DNA of 5,398 nucleotides from Treponema sp. (GTDB lineage Bacteria > Spirochaetota > Spirochaetia > Treponematales > Rectinemataceae), in assembly GCA_017849315.1 (NCBI GenBank), contig JAFIHQ010000102.1, positions 1-5,398 of the forward strand, written 5' to 3'. The notes below the pieces were generated by a model. That model was not told the origin of the DNA. It did not search any database and saw only the letters and a list, made by a program, of their open reading frames with translations. The translations under genes and the position numbers were made by a program. Shown here piece by piece: positions 1-5,398 of the stretch (its first letter is position 1; every line of letters begins with the position of its first letter).

Positions 1-387
1 CTTAACAATGGCGGGTTTGCTCACCGCCACCACTGCAGCGATGTCGTCCTGGACACCTTTCCAGTCACCTGCCTTGGCTTTGCCGAGGTTGATCACCATG
101 TCCACTTCGCTCGCGCCCTGAGACACTGCCAATTTAGCCTCTGCAGCTTTTATTTCGCTCGTATTGGCGCCAAGCGGAAATCCAATCACTGTGCACACCG
201 CAACTCTCGAGCCTGCAAGCTCTTTCGCACAAAGCTCTACCCAACAAGGGTTTACGCATACACTTGCAAAGCCGAACCGCTTTGCTTCGGCACAAAGGTC
301 GCGAATCGCCGCCTCAGTTGCGGTAGCCTTGAGTAAGGTGTGATCAATCGTTGCCGCAATCTGTGCGGCCGTCCATTCCCTTTCCAT
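1..387 (-). CDS. deoC: Deoxyribose-phosphate aldolase, partial (C-terminus outside window)
   Basis: DeoC is a cytoplasmic class I aldolase that reversibly cleaves 2-deoxy-D-ribose 5-phosphate into glyceraldehyde 3-phosphate and acetaldehyde, feeding deoxynucleoside sugars into glycolysis. The 129 codons in the window read without interruption. They show family hallmarks: IDHTLLKAT near residues 14-22, FASVCVNP at 40-47, VCTVIGFPLGA at 64-74, and SEVDMVINLG at 93-102, where D96 matches the conserved active-site Asp. The frame runs off the window edge at AIVK, just before the strand that normally reads KVI-ET. The Schiff-base lysine and the second active-site lysine therefore lie outside and cannot be checked. 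The family is usually about 220-260 residues, so roughly half is present. The ATG at 387 is chosen because GAGGAG lies 9 bases upstream. It is third in line after valS and the HD gene, 50 bases beyond the latter's stop. Confidence 0.95.
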   Translation of the reverse strand, partial: MEREWTAAQIAATIDHTLLKATATEAAIRDLCAEAKRFGFASVCVNPCWVELCAKELAGSRVAVCTVIGFPLGANTSEIKAAEAKLAVSQGASEVDMVINLGKAKAGDWKGVQDDIAAVVAVSKPAIVK

Positions 388-396
388 ATAGAACTT

Positions 397-402
397 CTCC
401 TC
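397..402 (-). promoter_or_regulatory. Ribosome binding site of deoC
   Basis: On the minus strand GAGGAG sits 9 bases before the ATG at 387. It supports that start and shows deoC has its own initiation site rather than relying on coupling to the gene before it. Confidence 0.75.
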
Positions 403-437
403 AGAAAAATATATAAGAAAAAACACGCACCTTGAAC

Positions 438-1058
438 TTATATCTCGAATCGCCGCTCGAGGTAGTCTCTGCGGGTCGCTACAAGTTCCTCCAACTCCGA
501 CAGCATTCTTAAATCCGACAGCTTGGCTATTGGAAAAACATAGTTCTCCGTTTCATCGGTATAGCGCCGTATAAAGTCGACGTCGGTGACGTAGCCCAGA
601 CTGATCATGTTCGAAATGCGGTCTGCCGATTTAAGCACGCGGGCACGCGACGAGCCAAAATCGCGAATACGCTGCAAAAAGACCATCTTTGTCTCTATAG
701 GGCGCCTCGTCACTTCCAGAACAAGTTTGTAGACCTCGGAGGCCTCGTCGTCGATGCTCAAGATAATATCTCTGTCTATTTCTGGCGCATCTTCCAAAAG
801 GTCATGAATTACAGAGGCTTTGAGCAGGATCGAGTCGATGTAACCGTAGTCCATCAGGATACCCATGGTGTCGATCTGATGCCGAAACATGTTACCGCCC
901 GAGCGCCTCGGTTTCCCTATAAGTACAGATGCTAGCTGGATATATGGCGCAATTTGCATATTTTTGAGCCGAATCATCGCATCCTTGTCCATGGGGATGT
1001 TGTCCGACCTCAGGGCTGCGGCAACTTGAAGGGAATCGTAATGCTCGTCGCCCGTCAT
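438..1058 (-). CDS. Stand-alone RelA/SpoT-type HD-domain protein, putative (p)ppGpp hydrolase
   Basis: This 206-residue protein corresponds to the N-terminal hydrolase domain of Rel/SpoT enzymes, which use Mn2+ to remove the 3'-pyrophosphate of (p)ppGpp. Visible matches to the Rel pattern are RRSGG at 51-55 with H60 (the RKSGEPYxxH region), HDLLED at 85-90 (H85, D86, E89, D90), VLEVTRRP at 113-120, and KSADRISN at 143-150 (D146, N150). A segment from about 170 to 192 resembles the helix after the Rel HD core. There is no room for a synthetase, TGS or ACT domain, so it is comparable to small alarmone hydrolases such as MESH1. It differs from long Rel proteins in lacking the HxGQ motif before RRSGG and the Pro after H60. 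The ATG overlaps the valS stop (ATGA) and has GGAGG 7 bases upstream inside valS, indicating translational coupling. Hydrolase activity is inferred; another nucleotide phosphohydrolase substrate is possible. Confidence 0.85.
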   Translation of the reverse strand: MTGDEHYDSLQVAAALRSDNIPMDKDAMIRLKNMQIAPYIQLASVLIGKPRRSGGNMFRHQIDTMGILMDYGYIDSILLKASVIHDLLEDAPEIDRDIILSIDDEASEVYKLVLEVTRRPIETKMVFLQRIRDFGSSRARVLKSADRISNMISLGYVTDVDFIRRYTDETENYVFPIAKLSDLRMLSELEELVATRRDYLERRFEI

Positions 1059-3721
1059 GTAAGGTCCTCCACGTAGCGGCCCAATCTTTCCGCCCTGAGA
1101 ACCGAATCCCGATACTTCTCTCTTTCTTTTTCAACAATCTCGGCAGGAGCCGAAGCCAGAAACGCAGGATTCGCCAGTTTAGCATCGACTTTGGCGGCAA
1201 AAACGCGCTCGCGCTCAATGTCTTTTTGCAGCTTCTGAACAAGTTTTTCAGTATCGATGAGCTCTTTTACATGGACGAAAACCTCAAAACCTGAACCAGC
1301 AAGCCCAACGGTGCCGCCTGGCCGCGCCGCCGCGACGTCCAGGAACCGCGGCTCCGGTGCGTTGGCCAAAAACGCGATCAACCCGGCATTCTTCTTCAAG
1401 AAGTCGCCGTGCTGGAATTGGCCGTCCAACCGCAGGTCCATTTGCATCTTGGTTTCCTGCGGAATCTGGAATTCGGAACGCAGCGAACGTACAAGGGTCA
1501 CAAGCTCCTTAAGGCTTTCAAATTGGACGGCCAACTGCCCATCGCGGCGGCGCGGATCGTGCTCGGGCCAAACTTGGCAAATAAGCTCGCCCTTGGCGTT
1601 GGGCAACATGCCATAGATTCTCTCAGTCACAAAAGGCAAGAAAGGATGCAAAAGGCGCAGGGACTCTTCCAAAACCATGAGCAATACCGTTGTTGCTCTA
1701 TCTTTTTCCGCGTCGTTCCCAAACTTAGTTGAGATTTTGGTAGCCTCGATATACCAGTCGCAAAAATCGTTCCAGAAGTACGAGTACACCGTCTGCGCGG
1801 CATCGTTAAAGCGCCAGGACTCAAGCGCTTGTCCAGCTGCCTCGGCTGCCGCATCGAGCTGACCAAAGATCCAGCGGTCTACCTCGGTCAGCTGCACCTT
1901 GACGGGGTCGACGAATTCGCGCCCTTCCAAGTTCATCAAAATATAGCGCGACGCGTTCCACACCTTGTTGGCAAACTTGGAACCCATCTTGAAGCTTTCG
2001 CGGTCCAGGAGGATGTCCTGTCCGGCTGCGCAGTTATAAACGAGCGTGAATTTGAGCGCGTCTGCGCCGTACTCGTCGATAATCTCCAGCGGGTCTATGC
2101 CGTTACCGAGACTCTTGGACATCTTTCTGCCCTGTTTGTCGCGCACAAGACCGTGAATGTACACCTCTTTGAAGGGGCTTTGCCCGGTAAACTCCATGCC
2201 AGCCATAATCATGCGCGCCACCCAGAAAAAGATTATGTCATAGGCAGTAACAAGGGCGCTCGTAGGATAGAAACGCTCGAAATCAGCGGTTTTCTCCGGC
2301 CAACCCAAGGTGCTAAATGGCCAAAGCCAGCTTGAAAACCAAGTGTCGAGCACGTCCTCGTCCTGGAAAAGGTCCGTAGAACCGCAGTGTGGGCATTTCG
2401 TGGGGTCTTCCCGTTCCACAATCACCTGGCCGCAGTTTCTGCAATAGAAAACAGGAACGCGGTGCCCCCACCAAAGTTGACGGGATATGCACCAGTCCTT
2501 GATGTTCTCGAGCCAGTGCTTGTAGGTGTTTTCCCACTTTTTGGGGAAGAATGCGACCTGCCCTTCCTCCCAAGCTTTCAGTGCTTCGTCCGCAAGTGGG
2601 CGCATTTTGACAAACCATTGTTTGGAAAGATAAGGCTCCACCGTCGTGTGGCAGCGATAGCAGTGGCCCACCGCGTGGGTAACCTTTTCTTCGCTCTTTA
2701 AAAGACCGAGCTCGGTAAGATCCGCGAGGACAGCTTTGCGCGCCGCCAGCGCCGGCATGCCGCAGTATTTTTGTGGCACAGCGTCAGAGAGCGAGCCGTC
2801 CGGATTGAGGATATTGATGCGTTCGAGCCCGTGCCGGTTTCCCACTTCGAAGTCGTTGGGATCGTGCGCAGGCGTTATTTTGACCAGGCCTGTGCCGAAT
2901 TCTTTGTCGACATAGGCGTCTGCTATGATAGGGATAACTCTGCCCGTCAGGGGGAGCTTCACCTTTTTGCCAATCAGGCTTGTATACCGTTCATCGGACG
3001 GATTCGCCGCCACGGCGGTATCGCCCAGGAGCGTTTCCGGCCTCGTCGTCGCAATCTCGATTCTTCCGTCCGGGAAGCCTGGCACTGGCCCGTCCGCGAG
3101 CTCGTACCAGATATGCCACATCGAACCTTCCTCGTCCTCGTGCTCCACCTCGTCGTCGGAGAGCGCTGTGCCGCAGGACGGGCACCAGTTGACGAGGTAC
3201 TCGCCTCGATAAATAAGGCCCCGCTCGTACAAGGTTACAAAGACTTCCCGCACTGCAACCGAAAGACCCTCGTCCAACGTAAACCGCTCCCGGGACCAGT
3301 CTACACTCGCGCCAAGCTTGGCCAGCTGATGCTCGATGATGGCCTTGTGTTCGTTGGCTACCTTCCAGGTCTCTTCCACAAAGGCTTCGCGTCCCATCTG
3401 GTGGCGGTCGCGGCCTTCTTTTTTGAGTTTGACATCCACGACGTGCTGCGTAGCAATACCGGCATGGTCGCTGCCAGGAATCCACAAGGTTGGATTGCCT
3501 TTCATACGGCGATAGCGAACCTGCAGGTCCTGCAGGCAGATATTGAGGGCATGCCCGATGTGAAGAACGCCCGTTACGTTCGGAGGAGGAATGACGACAG
3601 TAAACGGCTCTTTGCCGTTGGGCGGGCAGGGTTTGAAATACCCACCTGAACTCCACTGCTCATAGATTTCGTCTTCGAAACTTTTTGGATCATACGCCTT
3701 TGCGAGCTCAATGGCCTTCAT
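1055..3721 (-). CDS. valS: Valine--tRNA ligase (valyl-tRNA synthetase)
   Basis: This class I aminoacyl-tRNA synthetase attaches valine to tRNA-Val in the cytoplasm and proofreads threonine and other mischarged residues. The 888 residues match the usual bacterial length of about 880-950. In order: IPPPNVTG then the HIGH signature at 54-57; a zinc-like pair in NWCPSCGTALSDDEVE (C180, C183); the CP1 editing domain at about 195-345 with ATTRPETLLGD (224-234) and HDPND (286-290, where D287 fits the conserved editing Asp); GHCYRC (C354, C357); a CxxC/CPHC zinc ribbon (C427, C430, C443, C446) running into the DVLDTWFSSWLWP core; and KMSKS at 533-537. The anticodon-binding helical domain follows (about 610-760), then a charged C-terminal coiled coil (about 820-885) that contacts tRNA. 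The ATG is supported by GGAGGAG four bases upstream. No frameshift or missing signature is seen. It is first in an apparent operon with the HD gene and deoC. Confidence 0.98.
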   Translation of the reverse strand: MKAIELAKAYDPKSFEDEIYEQWSSGGYFKPCPPNGKEPFTVVIPPPNVTGVLHIGHALNICLQDLQVRYRRMKGNPTLWIPGSDHAGIATQHVVDVKLKKEGRDRHQMGREAFVEETWKVANEHKAIIEHQLAKLGASVDWSRERFTLDEGLSVAVREVFVTLYERGLIYRGEYLVNWCPSCGTALSDDEVEHEDEEGSMWHIWYELADGPVPGFPDGRIEIATTRPETLLGDTAVAANPSDERYTSLIGKKVKLPLTGRVIPIIADAYVDKEFGTGLVKITPAHDPNDFEVGNRHGLERINILNPDGSLSDAVPQKYCGMPALAARKAVLADLTELGLLKSEEKVTHAVGHCYRCHTTVEPYLSKQWFVKMRPLADEALKAWEEGQVAFFPKKWENTYKHWLENIKDWCISRQLWWGHRVPVFYCRNCGQVIVEREDPTKCPHCGSTDLFQDEDVLDTWFSSWLWPFSTLGWPEKTADFERFYPTSALVTAYDIIFFWVARMIMAGMEFTGQSPFKEVYIHGLVRDKQGRKMSKSLGNGIDPLEIIDEYGADALKFTLVYNCAAGQDILLDRESFKMGSKFANKVWNASRYILMNLEGREFVDPVKVQLTEVDRWIFGQLDAAAEAAGQALESWRFNDAAQTVYSYFWNDFCDWYIEATKISTKFGNDAEKDRATTVLLMVLEESLRLLHPFLPFVTERIYGMLPNAKGELICQVWPEHDPRRRDGQLAVQFESLKELVTLVRSLRSEFQIPQETKMQMDLRLDGQFQHGDFLKKNAGLIAFLANAPEPRFLDVAAARPGGTVGLAGSGFEVFVHVKELIDTEKLVQKLQKDIERERVFAAKVDAKLANPAFLASAPAEIVEKEREKYRDSVLRAERLGRYVEDLT
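1066..1070 (-). promoter_or_regulatory. Ribosome binding site of the HD gene, inside the end of valS
   Basis: GGAGG on the minus strand lies within the last codons of valS, 7 bases before the HD-gene ATG. This ATG shares four bases (1055-1058) with the valS stop, the classic ATGA layout for coupled translation. It fixes the start at 1058. Confidence 0.8.
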
Positions 3722-3725
3722 ATAA

Positions 3726-3732
3726 CTCCTCC
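3726..3732 (-). promoter_or_regulatory. Ribosome binding site of valS
   Basis: GGAGGAG on the minus strand, with four bases between it and the ATG at 3721 (six if GGAGG alone is counted). It is a strong Shine-Dalgarno and agrees with the N-terminus expected from other valyl-tRNA synthetases. Confidence 0.85.
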
Positions 3733-3759
3733 GACAAGGCTGCTCATTTTTTGTGCACT

Positions 3760-3812
3760 ACAGCATAACGGAAATGCCCTCTAATTGGAAGAGGCGCCAG
3801 AAGACAGCATAA
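3760..3812. repeat. Pair of 9-base direct repeats ACAGCATAA in the valS leader
   Basis: ACAGCATAA occurs at 3760-3768 and again at 3804-3812, start-to-start distance 44 bases, close to four helical turns. Read on the minus strand each copy is TTATGCTGT and contains the -10-like TATGCT. They may be tandem regulator half-sites, tandem weak -10 elements, or chance. Confidence 0.4.
3776..3797 (-). other. Small stem-loop in the region upstream of valS
   Basis: CCTCT (3778-3782) pairs perfectly with AGAGG (3790-3794) around a 7-base loop. The stem can be extended by two G-C pairs (3776-3777 with 3796-3797) across a single bulged base at 3795. It has no T-run behind it on the minus strand, so it is not a terminator. 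It would be in the valS leader only if transcription starts upstream of 3797. Confidence 0.3.
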
Positions 3813-3831
3813 AGAAATAGAAGTAAAGCCC

Positions 3832-3860
3832 TTTTCAGCGCGTGGTTTTTATTACATAAT
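3832..3860 (+). promoter_or_regulatory. Putative sigma-70-type promoter of the acyl-CoA ligase gene
   Basis: TTTTCA (3832-3837, four of six matches to TTGACA) is separated by exactly 17 bases from CATAAT (3855-3860, five of six matches to TATAAT). An A-rich stretch (about 3810-3827) lies upstream where an UP element would be. The expected start is near 3867, giving a leader of about 70 bases to the ATG at 3938. Assigned from consensus and spacing only. Confidence 0.5.
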
Positions 3861-3868
3861 GACATTAT
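3856..3868. promoter_or_regulatory. Palindromic candidate operator over the -10 of the ligase promoter
   Basis: ATAATG-A-CATTAT is a perfect 13-bp inverted repeat with a one-base centre. It overlaps five bases of the proposed -10 and reaches the expected transcription start, where a bound repressor would block RNA polymerase. Fatty-acid activation genes are often controlled by TetR- or GntR-family regulators, but the site matches no operator I can name with confidence. Confidence 0.4.
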
Positions 3869-3881
3869 TCGTGAGAACGAA
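3868..3881. promoter_or_regulatory. Inverted repeat TTCGT-GAGA-ACGAA at the expected mRNA 5' end
   Basis: Five perfectly paired bases flank GAGA, which fits the GNRA tetraloop rule. If transcription starts near 3867 the mRNA would begin with this hairpin, which could stabilise the 5' end. As DNA it could equally be a second operator abutting the 13-bp palindrome. The stem is short, so a chance origin is possible. Confidence 0.35.
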
Positions 3882-3927
3882 AAATGTTTGAGGCGCAGGC
3901 ACGTCGTACGCCTCTTACAAGCCCATC

Positions 3928-3934
3928 GGGAGGG
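3928..3934 (+). promoter_or_regulatory. Ribosome binding site of the acyl-CoA ligase gene
   Basis: GGGAGGG lies three bases before the ATG at 3938 (four if GGAGG is counted). Spacing is slightly short but the match is strong. It decides between this ATG and an in-frame ATG at 3884 that has only a weak GAG-containing upstream sequence. Confidence 0.7.
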
Positions 3935-3937
3935 AAA

Positions 3938-5398
3938 ATGGATAACGAACGGCCAGGTGCATTTCTAGACGACTATCGCGGCAAGACATTCAAGGGCGAG
4001 TGGCCAACAATTCCTGAGCTTTTTAGTATCAACGTCGATCGGTTCCCCGATCGCCCCTGCTTTACAGTTTTTGCGCCGGACAAGAAAACGCTAACCTACA
4101 GGCAAGCCAATGATCATATTCGTAAAGTTGCAGACTATCTGCGCTCTATCGGCATTGGCAAAGACTCCAAAGTGGCGGTCACCGGCAAGAACTCGCCCGA
4201 GTGGGCCATTGCATACCTCGCGGTATTGCAGGCAGGGGCCATCGTAGTGCCAATCGATTACCAGCTCACAGTTGCAGAAGCGGTCAACCTTATCCGCGCC
4301 AGCGACACCAAGGCGCTCTTTGTCGATGAAGAGAAATACCAAGACCTAAAGACGAGCTGTCCGCAACTTCTCAAGGTCATGACCCTCTACGAGGGAGGCC
4401 CGGACTATATCTATACACTTGACGCCGGCACAGCGGCGCTTCCTCCCCTCATTCCGGCCCAGGAAGCAGATCTTGCTGCAATTCTCTTTACTTCTGGAAC
4501 GACTGGGAACCCCAAGGGGGTTATGCTTACACACAAGAACTTCGTATCGGACTGCTTCCTCGCACAAGGCAATATGACGATTTATCCGACCGACGTTTTT
4601 TATGCTCTGTTACCCATTCATCACTCATATACCATGCTGGCCGTCTTTATCGAGGCAATCTCAGTGGGAGCAGAGATTGTCTTTGGCAAACGACTCGTTG
4701 TGAAGCAGATCATGCAGGAACTCAAAGAAGGTAAGGTGACCATGTTCCTTGCGGTCCCTGTGCTCTTCAATAAGTTCCTGGACGGAATTATGAAGGGCAT
4801 CAAGGCAAAGGGGCCAGTCGTCTACGGACTTATGTCTGGTTTGATGGGCTTTTCCGGTTCTGTTAAAAAAACCATTGGGTTCAATCCCGGGCGTACGCTT
4901 TTTAAGACAGTTAGAGAGCAAGCAAATCTTTCTACTATAAGGATTTGTATTTCTGGCGGAGGACCGCTCGCTCCGGAAGTCTTCCGTAAATACAACGAGC
5001 TAGGCATTGATTTTGTACAAGGCTACGGGCTTACTGAAACCTCCCCAATACTGACGCTCAATCCCACCTATCATTATAAAGAAACCTCAGTCGGCAAGGT
5101 GATTCCTCAGGCAGACCTCAAGATTCTCGATCCAAACGAAGACGGAATAGGCGAAATCATCGTCAAAGGCCCCATGGTGATGGCAGGTTATTATAAAATG
5201 GAAGAAGAGACTAAGGCCGTGTTTACCGAGGATGGCTACTTCCGCACTGGCGATCTGGGATACCTGGATGACGAGAACTATCTTTACCTCACAGGAAGGG
5301 CCAAGAATATGATCGTGACGTCCGGAGGCAAAAACGTTTATCCAGAGGAAATCGAAGATAAGTTCCAGCTGTACAGCGAAATAGAACAGATTCTGGTC
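3938..5398 (+). CDS. AMP-forming long-chain fatty-acid--CoA ligase, partial (C-terminus outside window)
   Basis: This member of the ANL adenylate-forming superfamily probably activates a fatty acid with ATP to an acyl-adenylate, then transfers it to CoA, for beta-oxidation or lipid synthesis at the inner face of the membrane. The 487 codons are uninterrupted. Motifs are the phosphate-binding loop TSGTTGNPKG (185-194), LLPIHHSYTM (224-233, the long-chain synthetase LPLxH region), ISGGGPL (338-344), GYGLTETSP (362-370), TGDLG (437-441, ATP-ribose Asp at 439), and the hinge GRAKNMIV...KNVYPEEIE (453-472). The catalytic lysine of the C-terminal subdomain lies beyond the window. The overall pattern resembles FAA1/FadD-type ligases (COG1022-like) more than short-chain acetyl-CoA synthetases. 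The exact chain length cannot be read from sequence. The ATG at 3938 is preferred for its Shine-Dalgarno; an in-frame ATG at 3884 would add 18 residues. It is divergent from valS. Confidence 0.92.
   Translation, partial: MDNERPGAFLDDYRGKTFKGEWPTIPELFSINVDRFPDRPCFTVFAPDKKTLTYRQANDHIRKVADYLRSIGIGKDSKVAVTGKNSPEWAIAYLAVLQAGAIVVPIDYQLTVAEAVNLIRASDTKALFVDEEKYQDLKTSCPQLLKVMTLYEGGPDYIYTLDAGTAALPPLIPAQEADLAAILFTSGTTGNPKGVMLTHKNFVSDCFLAQGNMTIYPTDVFYALLPIHHSYTMLAVFIEAISVGAEIVFGKRLVVKQIMQELKEGKVTMFLAVPVLFNKFLDGIMKGIKAKGPVVYGLMSGLMGFSGSVKKTIGFNPGRTLFKTVREQANLSTIRICISGGGPLAPEVFRKYNELGIDFVQGYGLTETSPILTLNPTYHYKETSVGKVIPQADLKILDPNEDGIGEIIVKGPMVMAGYYKMEEETKAVFTEDGYFRTGDLGYLDDENYLYLTGRAKNMIVTSGGKNVYPEEIEDKFQLYSEIEQILV

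Larger units (their letters stand above)
3722..3937. other. Divergent intergenic region between valS and the acyl-CoA ligase gene
   Basis: These 216 bases must hold the promoters for both directions. The ligase side has a recognisable promoter and two inverted repeats (separate entries). The valS side has no convincing sigma-70 promoter. The best -10-like hexamers are two copies of TATGCT on the minus strand (3762-3767 and 3806-3811), each inside a repeated 9-mer and without a good -35. No T-box consensus of the AGGGTGGNACCGCG type is present on the minus strand, so T-box control of valS is not supported. No small gene or terminator was found. Confidence 0.7.

Noticed and set aside
403..440. 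Separate promoter for deoC (TTCAAG, 17 bases, TATATT on the minus strand)
   Set aside because: The -35 matches only three of six bases, and the predicted start would fall in the deoC Shine-Dalgarno, leaving no usable leader.
405..440. Rho-independent terminator after the HD gene, suggested by the T-rich run on the minus strand
   Set aside because: The T-rich stretch has no GC-rich inverted repeat in front of it.
892..1242. Minus-strand frame of 116 codons spanning the valS/HD junction
   Set aside because: It overlaps both real genes in a different frame and shows no family motif; it does not indicate a frameshift, as both real frames are intact.
2771..3649. Long plus-strand reading frame of 292 codons opposite valS
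   Set aside because: It lies wholly antisense to the well-supported valS frame, has no recognisable domain and no good ribosome binding site; it is a by-product of valS codon use. The same applies to the other antisense frames across valS and the ligase.
3722..3840. T-box riboswitch controlling valS
   Set aside because: T-box leaders are common before valS in some bacteria and the space would be sufficient, but I see no antiterminator consensus like AGGGTGGNACCGCG and no terminator hairpin with a T-run on the minus strand.

Overview
This is a bacterial chromosomal fragment with compact genes, strong GGAGG-type ribosome binding sites and ATG starts. It holds two divergent transcription units around a 216-base intergenic region. 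No mobile element, CRISPR array, tRNA, rRNA or phage-like sequence was seen. The valyl-tRNA synthetase is of the usual bacterial type (888 residues, C-terminal coiled-coil arm). The deoxyribose-phosphate aldolase resembles the shorter, Bacillus-like DeoC form. These features do not fix the phylum, so I do not name an organism.

Minus strand, read from 3721 down to 1: valS (complete) comes first. A complete 206-residue stand-alone HD-domain gene of the RelA/SpoT hydrolase type follows, with its start codon overlapping the valS stop. After a 50-base gap comes deoC, which is cut by the window edge after 129 codons. Same orientation, tight spacing, a Shine-Dalgarno for each gene and no visible terminator between them suggest one operon.

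Plus strand, 3938 to the end: an AMP-forming long-chain fatty-acid-CoA ligase (FadD/FAA1-like) is cut after 487 codons, before its C-terminal subdomain is complete. Its upstream region has a plausible sigma-70-type promoter (TTTTCA, 17 bases, CATAAT). A perfect 13-bp palindrome overlaps the -10, and a second inverted repeat starts next to the expected transcription start. Together they look like a regulated promoter.

The most interesting point is the valS/HD pairing. The HD protein keeps essentially all residues used by Rel/SpoT enzymes to bind Mn2+ and hydrolyse (p)ppGpp, but it has no synthetase, TGS or ACT domain. It is translationally coupled to the enzyme that charges tRNA-Val. A hydrolase that removes the starvation alarmone, made in step with a tRNA-charging enzyme, is a reasonable hypothesis, but its activity cannot be shown from sequence alone. 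Most of the rest is ordinary housekeeping content.
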